A stretch of 6,306 nt of DNA from Vulcanimicrobiota bacterium. GTDB lineage: Bacteria > Eremiobacterota > Eremiobacteria > Baltobacterales > Baltobacteraceae. Under the pieces are notes generated by a model. The model was not told where the DNA came from. It saw only the letters and a program-made list of their open reading frames with translations, and ran no database searches. The translations under genes and the position numbers were made by a program. Shown here one piece after another: positions 1 through 5,748 of this stretch (positions within the stretch are counted from its first letter, which is position 1; the number at the start of each line of letters is the position of its first letter). The stretch covers positions 1-6,306 of the forward strand of contig JASHZC010000004.1 in assembly GCA_030042755.1 (NCBI GenBank), written 5' to 3'.

Positions 1-905
1 TAGGCTTGCGTCTCCTGCAAGTCCACATCGAAACGGTCGTACTCTTCAAGCAGCTTCGTCGCCAACGCCGCGGTCGCTGCCACGTCTTGGCGGTTGTAGT
101 CGATGTAGAGCGGCGTAATGACGCCGTGACGTTCGACGGTCAGTTTGCCCTGTTCCACGCCGAAAGCTTTGCAGGCGGAGTCCAGGGTGTGGCCGCGATC
201 GGTCAGTACGAATGCCAGCGTGCGCAGATCGAGGAAGTGGCCGCGGAACTTCGAGTCCTCCGGTTCACCGGTCGGCGAGCCTTCCGGAATCAGATCGACG
301 GGATCGGGGTCGCGCGCGCCGGTAAAGCCCTTCAAGGCACGTTTACTGTCGATGTGCTTGATCGCGATGCGCGGCCGATACTTATTAATCCGCCGTACGC
401 CGTGCTTGTCCTCATAATCCCAGAGTGCGAGAGAGAAGCCGCCTGCGAACCGCTTATCCTTCGGTAAACCCCAACCGGTGGCCAGACGCGACAGATCGAA
501 CGGCAGATTGAAGCCCACGATCAGGCAGCGGCCGTCAAAGCCTGCGGTGTACAGCTTTTCGAGAAACTCCCGGCGCGTGAGCAGGAGCAGGCGTGGAACG
601 CCGCGCCGCCGATCGGTCGCGGCCGCGTGCGTGCGCACATAGGCTTCGAGCTTGGCGCGATCAGTGCGCGAAAGATCGTCACCGTAAAAGAGGCCTTCTT
701 CGAGGCAGATCCCGTCCTCGTAGTAGCGGTAGCTGCCGAAGGTGAGGGCCTGAGCGGTATCGGTGCGCGTTTCCGTATCGAAGACAAGCATGCGTGGCGG
801 GCGACGCCAGTGGCGCAGTTTCCTGCGTTCGCGCTCGCCAAGGTCCGGCCGCGGATAGACCCGGATCGCGAGCTTCAGCGGATCGGGTGTTACGCCGGCT
901 GCCAT
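1..905 (-). CDS. PolB-type DEDDy 3'-5' exonuclease / putative family B DNA polymerase, N-terminal part (runs off left edge)
   Basis: I translated this frame by hand. It is open from an ATG at 905-903 to the window edge, giving 301 residues with no stop. It shows a full DnaQ-fold exonuclease signature. Exo I is LVFDTET with D43 and E45. Exo II is VGFNLPFDLSRL with N133 and D137. Exo III is YNRQD with Y270 and D274. The tyrosine in Exo III puts it in the DEDDy class typical of family B DNA polymerase proofreading domains. From memory, similar actinobacterial hypothetical proteins continue past this point into a PolB-like region with a YPT/SLYPS-type motif, so a polymerase domain to the left is inferred, not seen. 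The start overlaps the end of the HNH-like gene by 16 nt and has only a weak ribosome site, which suggests translational coupling. M39 (ATG at 791) is an alternative start, but the charged N-terminal 38 residues seem to belong to the family. A stand-alone exonuclease is the alternative reading. Confidence 0.8.
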   Translation of the reverse strand, partial: MAAGVTPDPLKLAIRVYPRPDLGERERRKLRHWRRPPRMLVFDTETRTDTAQALTFGSYRYYEDGICLEEGLFYGDDLSRTDRAKLEAYVRTHAAATDRRRGVPRLLLLTRREFLEKLYTAGFDGRCLIVGFNLPFDLSRLATGWGLPKDKRFAGGFSLALWDYEDKHGVRRINKYRPRIAIKHIDSKRALKGFTGARDPDPVDLIPEGSPTGEPEDSKFRGHFLDLRTLAFVLTDRGHTLDSACKAFGVEQGKLTVERHGVITPLYIDYNRQDVAATAALATKLLEEYDRFDVDLQETQA

Positions 906-1378
906 CCCTCGAAATCCGTCCCTTTCCACCAGAGCCCACCGTGGTGCTCGCGCAGCCACGCATCGAGCTTGCGAAGAAACTCGGCAAGATAGTGCATGCC
1001 TCGCACGATCAGATGCTCGATGAACTCGGCAAGGCCGTCAAGGAATCCCGCAGCTGCCAGTAGCGGACTGCCATCGGGATTCGGGAGCGCGCCGGGCGGC
1101 CACTCGTATTGCGCGTCGCTGAGTGTACGGTGATCCATAAGCGAAACCTCGACGGTGATCGGCGAGTTGGCTTTGCCGCCGATGTGGTGCGTCTCCATCG
1201 TCTTCCTACCTTTCTTGAGCGCGTAACATGGGCGGCAGCGTTTTGGGCGGCTGTTGCACACGAGCATGTTGGCGCGTCCTTCGCCGCAGTCTACGCAGAG
1301 CGCGCCTTCGCCCACGCGCCGCTGGGTCTTCGCTCTGCGCGCGCCGGAGCTGATCGGATCATTCGACCGGCTCGCCAC
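890..1378 (-). CDS. Zinc-finger/HNH-like endonuclease family protein
   Basis: This 162-aa protein starts at GTG 1378-1376, sharing one base with the stop of the upstream 180-aa gene (TAGTG). The N-terminal half has a Cys cluster: C28-x2-C31, C41, and C48-x2-C51, which is zinc-finger-like. It is followed by METHHIGG (H64, H65) and SLMDHRTLSD (D82, H83). The HH...H spacing resembles the beta-beta-alpha metal motif of HNH nucleases. From memory, related proteins have N-D-H-R where this one has M-D-H-R, so the usual Asn may be absent here and activity is uncertain. The C-terminal half is amphipathic and Trp-rich, with no recognised domain. HNH genes are common passengers of casposons, and this one sits directly before the polymerase-type gene in the same operon. 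A nonenzymatic zinc-binding protein is the alternative. Confidence 0.7.
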   Translation of the reverse strand: MASRSNDPISSGARRAKTQRRVGEGALCVDCGEGRANMLVCNSRPKRCRPCYALKKGRKTMETHHIGGKANSPITVEVSLMDHRTLSDAQYEWPPGALPNPDGSPLLAAAGFLDGLAEFIEHLIVRGMHYLAEFLRKLDAWLREHHGGLWWKGTDFEGWQPA

Positions 1379-1920
1379 TAGCCGGCCCTCGCGTAGAGCG
1401 ACTGAAACGAGAGCACGCCGGCCGAGCCGAGTCGTTCCAGTTCGTCCAGATCGGTGAGCAGCGGGATCGTCTTGCCCTCGGCGTCGGTGATGGTCACGCC
1501 GCGGAACCGTGCGAGTTCGCTGTCGTCACCGGTCGCCAGAAATAGATCGACCGCGTTCCAATATTCGGCGATGAGCGTGGCCGCACGTGAGTCCGTGGTC
1601 GCGATCTCCGCCAGGCCGTCGGGCGTCGGCAGGATGAGCACGCGGAGCAAAGTGTCGCGAGCGCGGGCTGCGTACGTGCCGCGCTCGGTCTTGCGCAGCG
1701 CGCCCTTGGCATGGCGCAAGACGGTCGCGGGCGCGACCCCCTGCTCGCGCGATGCCTGCCGGAGTGAGACCTTCGCGGTCCGCATCTCGAAGAGAACCTT
1801 GACCGCTTTCTTCTGGACCTCGCGGCGACGCTCGGGCTGCGCGAAGTACTGCGCTGGAGTGCGAGGCTTGCGGACACGCTTCCCTTGACCTGCGCGCCGC
1901 TTTGGCTTACGCTTTGGCAT
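1378..1920 (-). CDS. Basic helix-turn-helix DNA-binding protein, 180 aa
   Basis: The N-terminus is very basic (about 20 residues rich in Lys and Arg). A predicted helix-turn-helix follows at about residues 50-73 (VSLRQASREQGVAPATVLRH), with the A-x3-G-x-A/S-x-T-V pattern of recombinase or transposase-like HTH modules. The C-terminal half holds an acidic segment with TDLDELERLGSAGVLSF, which I do not recognise. The ATG at 1920 is preceded by AAGGA at 10 nt. The stop shares a base with the next gene, so translation is probably coupled to the HNH-like gene. A 9-bp-stem hairpin lies immediately upstream of the ribosome site. Likely roles are element-specific DNA recognition, such as end or origin binding, or regulation. 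No catalytic motif is visible, so I do not call it a transposase. Confidence 0.75.
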   Translation of the reverse strand: MPKRKPKRRAGQGKRVRKPRTPAQYFAQPERRREVQKKAVKVLFEMRTAKVSLRQASREQGVAPATVLRHAKGALRKTERGTYAARARDTLLRVLILPTPDGLAEIATTDSRAATLIAEYWNAVDLFLATGDDSELARFRGVTITDAEGKTIPLLTDLDELERLGSAGVLSFQSLYARAG

Positions 1921-1935
1921 GGCTGTGAAATCCTT

Positions 1936-1966
1936 GAGGCCTGGTCGAGTGCAATCGCCAGGCCTC
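1936..1966 (-). promoter_or_regulatory. Perfect 9-bp inverted repeat (hairpin) before the 180-aa HTH gene
   Basis: GAGGCCTGG and CCAGGCCTC flank a 13-nt loop in the 60-bp gap between the 123-aa and 180-aa genes. On the minus-strand transcript the 3' arm ends directly at the AAGGA ribosome site of the 180-aa gene. There is no U-tract, so it is not a clear intrinsic terminator. It could be an mRNA processing or translation-control hairpin, an attenuator, or a protein-binding inverted repeat. Confidence 0.5.
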
Positions 1967-1980
1967 CGTCATTGGTGACA

Positions 1981-2352
1981 CTAGGGGCTTTCGGTTTCCG
2001 CCGCCTTGCGGAAGTAGTAGGCCTTGCCAGATTTGACGAGCTTGGTGTTGGCGATCGGCCCGCGCTTTGCGATATGTGCGGCAGCCGCCTGAAGCTCGGC
2101 GTCGCGCTTCTCGTTGGCTTGCAGCGTGATGATCTCGTCCGGCCGCCCGTCGTTCGGTGAGACGGTGGCCGCCCAGCGGTCCGCCCCCTCGTAGCCGGCG
2201 TTCTCCTGGTAGTCGATCGCCTTGATGGTAAAGACGAGATTCTTGGAAAGGTACTCGTCCTTATCGGCATAAGGCGTTGCGCTGGAGAAGGAAAACTCGG
2301 TCTCCTCGCGCGAGGTCCTCGCGCCCTCGGCGCGAGTCGTATGCGATTTCAT
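1981..2352 (-). CDS. Hypothetical 123-aa protein, predicted OB-fold-like, candidate ssDNA-binding protein
   Basis: The ATG at 2352-2350 has an AAAGGAAA ribosome site 8 nt upstream, so the start is well supported. After a charged, Ser/Thr-rich N-terminus, reading by eye gives strand FTIKAIDYQ, strand DRWAATVSP, strand DEIITLQAN, a helix around KRDAELQAAAAHIAKRG, then strands IANTKLVKSG and AYYFRKA. This beta-beta-beta-alpha-beta-beta order matches an OB fold, as in single-stranded DNA-binding proteins. The Tyr, Trp and Phe residues in the strands could stack on bases. Its position in an operon ending in a PolB-type gene fits a replication accessory role. I do not recognise a named family, and the function is an inference from topology and neighbours only. 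It lacks the acidic C-terminal tail of cellular SSB. Confidence 0.75.
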   Translation of the reverse strand: MKSHTTRAEGARTSREETEFSFSSATPYADKDEYLSKNLVFTIKAIDYQENAGYEGADRWAATVSPNDGRPDEIITLQANEKRDAELQAAAAHIAKRGPIANTKLVKSGKAYYFRKAAETESP

Positions 2353-2409
2353 TGGTCGTGATTTCCTTTCATGATGTGTCGTTGGTTTAGTGATGGGAGA
2401 CGAAGCTGA

Positions 2410-2697
2410 TCATGCTTGCGGTGGCGGCATGTTGCGCCAAGCGAACCAGAACGTAAGTGCGATGAAGCCCACAAAGGCGGCGAGGCCAATCCAGCCGGCG
2501 ATCTCTGAGCCCTCGCTCGCGTCGCCCGGTGGCTCGCACCACTCGCCCTTCATCGGGCGCGGATCATCCTCAAGCTCGCGGGCGATCCGCCGGACCGTCC
2601 AATCGCTGCATCCCACCTCGCGGGCGATCGCGCGGAACGAAAGCCGCGAGTCTTGGAGCAGCTGCTCGATGTGGCGACGGTCAACCGGGCCGCTCAC
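2410..2697 (-). CDS. Small HTH protein with a single C-terminal transmembrane segment, 95 aa
   Basis: The GTG start at 2697-2695 overlaps the stop of the Xre gene as GTGA, a standard sign of translational coupling. Residues 17-42 (LSFRAIAREVGCSDWTVRRI) form a classic helix-turn-helix, with the RAIAREVGCSxxTVRR pattern of resolvase/Hin-like or transposase-type HTHs. A Pro/Glu-rich linker follows. Residues 66-87 (IAGWIGLAAFVGFIALTFWF) are a clear membrane helix ending with a short tail RNMPPPQA. The protein is therefore predicted to tether a DNA-binding domain to the inner face of the membrane. Possible roles are a membrane-associated regulator or anchoring of element DNA at the membrane during replication. 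Neither can be told from the sequence. Confidence 0.7.
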   Translation of the reverse strand: MSGPVDRRHIEQLLQDSRLSFRAIAREVGCSDWTVRRIARELEDDPRPMKGEWCEPPGDASEGSEIAGWIGLAAFVGFIALTFWFAWRNMPPPQA

Positions 2698-2906
2698 GGC
2701 GCGACACCGAGTCCGTCGCCGATCTCTTCGAACATGCGCTCGGCGTCATCACCGAAGGTGCGCCGCAGCCGTTCGAGATCACGTGGGCTGGCCGCCAGGC
2801 GGCCTTGTTCAAGGTAGCCCAGCGTCAGATGGCTCATCCCGAGGTGTCGGGCCGCTTGCGCCTGCGTCAGGCCCTTAGAAAGCCGCCATAGCCTCAACCG
2901 CAACAA
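2694..2906 (-). CDS. Small Xre/Cro-type HTH repressor, 70 aa
   Basis: This is a single-domain HTH_3/Xre protein. RLSKGLTQAQAARHLGMSHL followed by TLGYLEQGRLAASPRDLERL covers the canonical helices, including the LTQxxxAxxLGMS core (residues 14-26) and the YLExGR turn. The remainder, rich in Glu and Asp, could be a short dimerisation helix. The start is TTG at 2906-2904, with GGGAG 7 nt upstream. A second in-frame TTG follows immediately and would suit the nearer AAGGA. No in-frame ATG exists upstream. It is the first gene of the minus-strand operon and diverges from the 358-aa gene. Boxes related to TTACTCCC overlap its promoter and ribosome site, so it is the obvious candidate for an autorepressor and element switch. 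Confidence 0.8.
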   Translation of the reverse strand: MLRLRLWRLSKGLTQAQAARHLGMSHLTLGYLEQGRLAASPRDLERLRRTFGDDAERMFEEIGDGLGVAP

Positions 2907-2908
2907 AT

Positions 2909-3016
2909 CCTTACTCCCATTCTGTGGACTAAAAGTGGCGACGGCTTCAGTATATCTGGGAAGTAAGGCTCCCGTCAGGGAATAATACCGGTATGGAAGG
3001 ATTACTCCCCGGGAGT
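2909..3016. promoter_or_regulatory. Cluster of four TTACTCCC-like boxes (putative operators) between the divergent arms
   Basis: Related boxes occur at 2909-2919 (plus, CCTTACTCCCA), 2957-2968 (minus, CCTTACTTCCCA), 2977-2987 (minus, TATTATTCCCT) and 2999-3010 (plus, GGATTACTCCCC). The first two form an inverted pair. The last extends into a perfect 6-bp inverted repeat around one base (ACTCCC-C-GGGAGT, 3004-3016). Box 1 covers the ribosome site of the Xre gene, boxes 2 and 3 cover its promoter, and box 4 lies just inside the 358-aa coding start. This suggests shared control of both arms by one repressor, but part of the GGGAG content could simply be ribosome sites. Confidence 0.45.
2949..2978 (-). 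promoter_or_regulatory. Sigma70-like promoter for the minus-strand operon
   Basis: On the minus strand CTGACG (2978-2973, four of six matches to TTGACA) and TATACT (2954-2949, five of six matches to TATAAT) are separated by 18 bp. This lies about 43 bp upstream of the TTG start of the Xre gene. A TTACTTCCC box sits inside the spacer and a TTATTCCC box overlaps the -35, a layout expected for repression. Confidence 0.55.
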
Positions 3017-4069
3017 CCGGCCGAACGGGCTCGCCCTGGTTCCCGCAGCTATGCCGGCCTCCAGCAGCGCGTCGAGTTCGTCCGATGGTTGGCAGACCAC
3101 GTAGCTCGGTCCGGGCTCAGCCACAAGCAGATCGCGCGCGAGCTATGGCCCGAGAGCGCCGAGGCGGCAACGACGCATCAAATAAAGCTGTATACGGAGG
3201 TGCGATGGACCAAAGCGGGGCCGAAGGTAACACTTCCAGCTCCGGCGACGCTCCGACGGCTTTGCAAGCTCCTGGACATTCCTTGGACCGAAGCCTTCGC
3301 CAACGCGGGCTACTACCGCGAGTTACTTCAGGCTTTGGGCGATCTCGCCGATCTCGGCTTCAAGTGGTACGCGGAAGATCGCGCCAACGGTCTTCTTCGT
3401 GAGAGTGTTCGCACTGAGGACGTCAGCCAAATCGGTGGCGAACCGGTTGGCTCAGCCTTCGAACGGCCGGAGTTTGCCGACCGTTACATCATCGGCTATT
3501 GGGAAGAAGGCCCGTACGATCCGCCGGAGATCACCTTCAACGAACAAGCCGATGCGGACGAGATCGAGTACATGAAGGAGTGGGTCCGCCAAGACGCAGC
3601 CCAGCCTAGGCGAATCAGGACGATCGTTCCAAAGCCACTTGCTGTCGCGGTCCTTATTGCAACGGTGGGATTTCCGCGCCGCGGTGATCTTTACAAAGAC
3701 GAATCGGTGAGCTATGCAGCGGAGTTGTTAAAGCCGGCGACGTGGCTCATTGATCTTGCTGAGGAGCAGTCGCAGCTTCAGGGTCTGCCGCCGTTGTTGC
3801 AGAGAGCCGATGACGCGCTCAAGGATCGGCTTCTCTCGCTTGAACTCAAGCGCGTGATTGCAGCAGAATACACCGTTGCCTGGGCGGGTCAGCAGTCGTC
3901 ACTGTACACGCACACGGCGCGGCTTGCAGCAATGCGCCGATTTGGCGTTGCCGGTTCGACCGAGTCTAGCCCTCAAACAGAAGAGCAACTTCCCGACATT
4001 CGAAGGGCGGCGCTCCCCTCACCTGAGCTCTTTAAGCCAGGCGCACTCAATGACACCGTAACAAACTAA
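2993..4069 (+). CDS. 358-aa protein with N-terminal Xre-like HTH region; function unknown
   Basis: The ATG at 2993 has AGGGA 11 nt upstream, a rather long spacing. Residues 27-52 (VEFVRWLADHVARSGLSHKQIAREL) resemble the first helices of an Xre-type domain. Residues 79-112 (LPAPATLRRLCKLLDIPWTEAF followed by an AGYY motif) resemble the last helices, separated by an insert. The remaining 240 residues contain no motif I can name. They include a short hydrophobic segment VPKPLAVAVLIATVGFPRRG that seems too short and proline-broken for a membrane helix, and a largely helical end. The gene is read away from the operon and towards cas1, with 58 bp between them, so it may share a transcript with cas1. 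It could be a regulator of excision or integration, or an adaptor for the Cas1 protein. Its base composition looks somewhat less GC-rich than its neighbours. Confidence 0.75.
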   Translation: MEGLLPGSPAERARPGSRSYAGLQQRVEFVRWLADHVARSGLSHKQIARELWPESAEAATTHQIKLYTEVRWTKAGPKVTLPAPATLRRLCKLLDIPWTEAFANAGYYRELLQALGDLADLGFKWYAEDRANGLLRESVRTEDVSQIGGEPVGSAFERPEFADRYIIGYWEEGPYDPPEITFNEQADADEIEYMKEWVRQDAAQPRRIRTIVPKPLAVAVLIATVGFPRRGDLYKDESVSYAAELLKPATWLIDLAEEQSQLQGLPPLLQRADDALKDRLLSLELKRVIAAEYTVAWAGQQSSLYTHTARLAAMRRFGVAGSTESSPQTEEQLPDIRRAALPSPELFKPGALNDTVTN

Positions 4070-4074
4070 AGATG

Positions 4075-4100
4075 CCCCCGGCCGCGCTAACGGCCGGAGG
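4075..4100 (+). terminator. GC-rich hairpin between the 358-aa gene and cas1
   Basis: CCGGCCG (4078-4084) pairs with CGGCCGG (4091-4097) around a 6-nt loop, and two further G-C pairs form after one mismatch. It starts 6 nt after the stop codon. There is no T-tract, so termination would be weak or factor-dependent. It could instead reduce cas1 expression relative to the upstream gene. Confidence 0.35.
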
Positions 4101-4127
4101 CGTTGCACCCGGAGGATTGAGCTCCAG

Positions 4128-5687
4128 ATGCTAAAGCAGAACTTTACGCCCTTGTATACCCCGCTGCAAGTCCGCGCCGGCGTTTTGGTCGTGGACGGCT
4201 TCGGCATTGCGCTGCGCGTGCTGTATGGCAAGCTGCGCGTGGACGATGGGATCGGCCGGCAACGGCGATCGCTCGTCCTCGATCGCGCGGGCAGCGGCCT
4301 CGAACGCTTGGTGCTGATCGGCAAGGCGGGCTTGGTCACGCTGGAGGCATTGGCGTGGCTGCGGGCGATCGGCGCGGCGTTCGTGCAGATCGGCCGCGAT
4401 GGCGAGGTCCTCGCGCACTCGTTTCCTTACATGTACGACGGACACCCGATTCGCCGCGCCCAAGCCCTCGCGGTCGCCAACGGCTTGGACCTCACAATCG
4501 CCCGCGAGCTGATCGCCGCCAAGCTGGACGGCCAACGCCAGATCCTGGTACGGCTTGGCGCTGATCCTCGCGAGCACGACAAGCTGCGAGGCGCGGTCGA
4601 TGCGGCCGAGTCGATCGAGCGCGTGCGCGTGATCGAGGCTACGGCTGCGGGGCTGTACTTCAGCGCGTTCCGCGACGTGCGGATTCACTTCCGCGATCGG
4701 GACCTCGCACGCATTCCGGCGCGTTGGCTGCGTGCTGACTCTCGCGCCTCAGTTTTGACCGGTGCGCCTCGCGCAGCAACGTCGGTATTGAATGCAATGA
4801 GAAACTACGTCCTCGCTTGCTGCGAGGCAGAAGCTCGGCTCGCGTTGCTCGCACACGGACTTGATCCCGCGATGGGCGTCCTCCATGCCGATCAGCGCAA
4901 CCGCGATTCCTTTGCGCTGGACGCCATGGAGCCGGTGCGAGCCGAGGTGGATGCCTTTCTCCTCGATCTGCTCGAAGATCGCGTCTTTACCGCGCGAGAC
5001 TTTGCCGAGCTTCCGAACGGTGTTTGCCGTATTGCGGCCCCCTTGACGCATGAACTTGCACTGACGTTGCCGCATTGGCGCGAATGCCTGCGCCCGATCG
5101 CGGCGAACCTCGCACAACGATTCCGCGAGCCGTTCGCAACGAGACGCACAAAGTCAGGACCGGCCAAGTCAACGCTGCTCGCAACACCTCGCAAAGCCTC
5201 GCAGCCGCGACCGTACGCAACGCGCAAATGGCGCGCACCCACGGTCGAAGCGCGCCCAGCGTCGCCGATCGCCTGTGCCATGTGCGGTGAGCCGGTGCTC
5301 AAACGCAGACGCCGGCATTGCGAGGCGTGTATGCCCAAGGCGCGACGTGAGCATGGACTCCGTGCGATGGCCGCGGCTCGCAAAGCCCTCGCCGCGCAAT
5401 CCGCGGCGGGCAACGATCCACGCCGCGCAGCCGCCGTGAACCGCGCGCGAGGCGAGGCGATCAGCGAGGCGCATCGCGGCAATCGCGGCTGGGCGCGCGA
5501 GCATCCAGGCCAGCGCGACGAAGCATGGTTCAAGCGCGCGATCGCGCCGAGGCTCGACGGTTTCTCGCTGCGGGAGATCGCCGACGCGACGGGCTTGTCC
5601 CTCGCGGCCTGCTCGCGTATCCGCGCTGGGGCGAAGGTTCCGCATCCGCGGCATTGGGCGGCACTGCGCGACCTCGTTCGTTTATAA
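4128..5687 (+). CDS. cas1: Solo Cas1 integrase with C-terminal zinc finger and HTH (casposase-like)
   Basis: This is a Cas1-family DNA integrase, which joins DNA ends into a target with a two-metal-free-type E-H-D metal site. The N-terminal beta domain (about 1-90, with VLVVDGFGIALRV and GKAGLVTLEALAWL) and the alpha-helical domain (about 91-335) are both present. The predicted active site is intact: E170 (RVIEATAAGLYF), H253 (GVLHADQRNRDS), and D265 with E268 (ALDAMEPVR). At 519 aa it is far longer than CRISPR Cas1 (about 300-340). The extra part is a basic linker, a zinc finger (C383-x2-C386, C398-x2-C401), a Lys/Arg-rich stretch and a C-terminal HTH (about 464-519, FSLREIADATGLSLAACSRI). 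A C-terminal HTH is a hallmark of casposases. No cas2 or array is present. GGAGG lies 12 nt before the ATG. An alternative reading is a domesticated solo Cas1 or a single-Cas1 adaptation gene with a distant array. Confidence 0.92.
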   Translation: MLKQNFTPLYTPLQVRAGVLVVDGFGIALRVLYGKLRVDDGIGRQRRSLVLDRAGSGLERLVLIGKAGLVTLEALAWLRAIGAAFVQIGRDGEVLAHSFPYMYDGHPIRRAQALAVANGLDLTIARELIAAKLDGQRQILVRLGADPREHDKLRGAVDAAESIERVRVIEATAAGLYFSAFRDVRIHFRDRDLARIPARWLRADSRASVLTGAPRAATSVLNAMRNYVLACCEAEARLALLAHGLDPAMGVLHADQRNRDSFALDAMEPVRAEVDAFLLDLLEDRVFTARDFAELPNGVCRIAAPLTHELALTLPHWRECLRPIAANLAQRFREPFATRRTKSGPAKSTLLATPRKASQPRPYATRKWRAPTVEARPASPIACAMCGEPVLKRRRRHCEACMPKARREHGLRAMAAARKALAAQSAAGNDPRRAAAVNRARGEAISEAHRGNRGWAREHPGQRDEAWFKRAIAPRLDGFSLREIADATGLSLAACSRIRAGAKVPHPRHWAALRDLVRL

Positions 5688-5719
5688 TCCCGCTGGAACT
5701 CCCAGGCGAAGCGTAGAAT
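5683..5719 (+). promoter_or_regulatory. Possible promoter region for the lipoprotein genes
   Basis: TATAAT (5683-5688) overlaps the cas1 stop, and TAGAAT lies at 5714-5719. Neither has a convincing -35 hexamer at 16-18 bp, so this is only a candidate. A promoter is expected here because the lipoprotein genes look unrelated to cas1. Confidence 0.3.
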
Positions 5720-5748
5720 GTTACCCCTGTGGAGGGTTGTCACCAGGC

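Noticed and set aside
6..467. Plus-strand 153-codon frame at the left edge
   Set aside because: It lies opposite the exonuclease gene, whose minus-strand frame carries all the conserved motifs.
1494..2270. Minus-strand 258-codon frame
   Set aside because: It is out of frame with, and overlaps, the well-supported 123-aa and 180-aa genes. The composition is Ser/Arg/Pro-rich as in shadow frames.
2349..2372. Seven-residue leader ORF (ATG 2372, TGA overlapping the ATG of the 123-aa gene as ATGA)
   Set aside because: It has no ribosome site of its own, and the gene's own Shine-Dalgarno lies within it. The overlap is most likely chance.
4111..4125. GGAG/CTCC mini-hairpin around the cas1 ribosome site as a riboswitch-like element
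   Set aside because: A 4-bp stem is too short to support regulation. It could occur by chance in this composition.
4131..4688. Minus-strand 185-codon frame
   Set aside because: It is antisense to the Cas1 N-terminal domain and has no ribosome site or domain.
5688..5748. tRNA gene remnant as integration target
   Set aside because: I could not find a T-arm or acceptor-like sequence in this gap.
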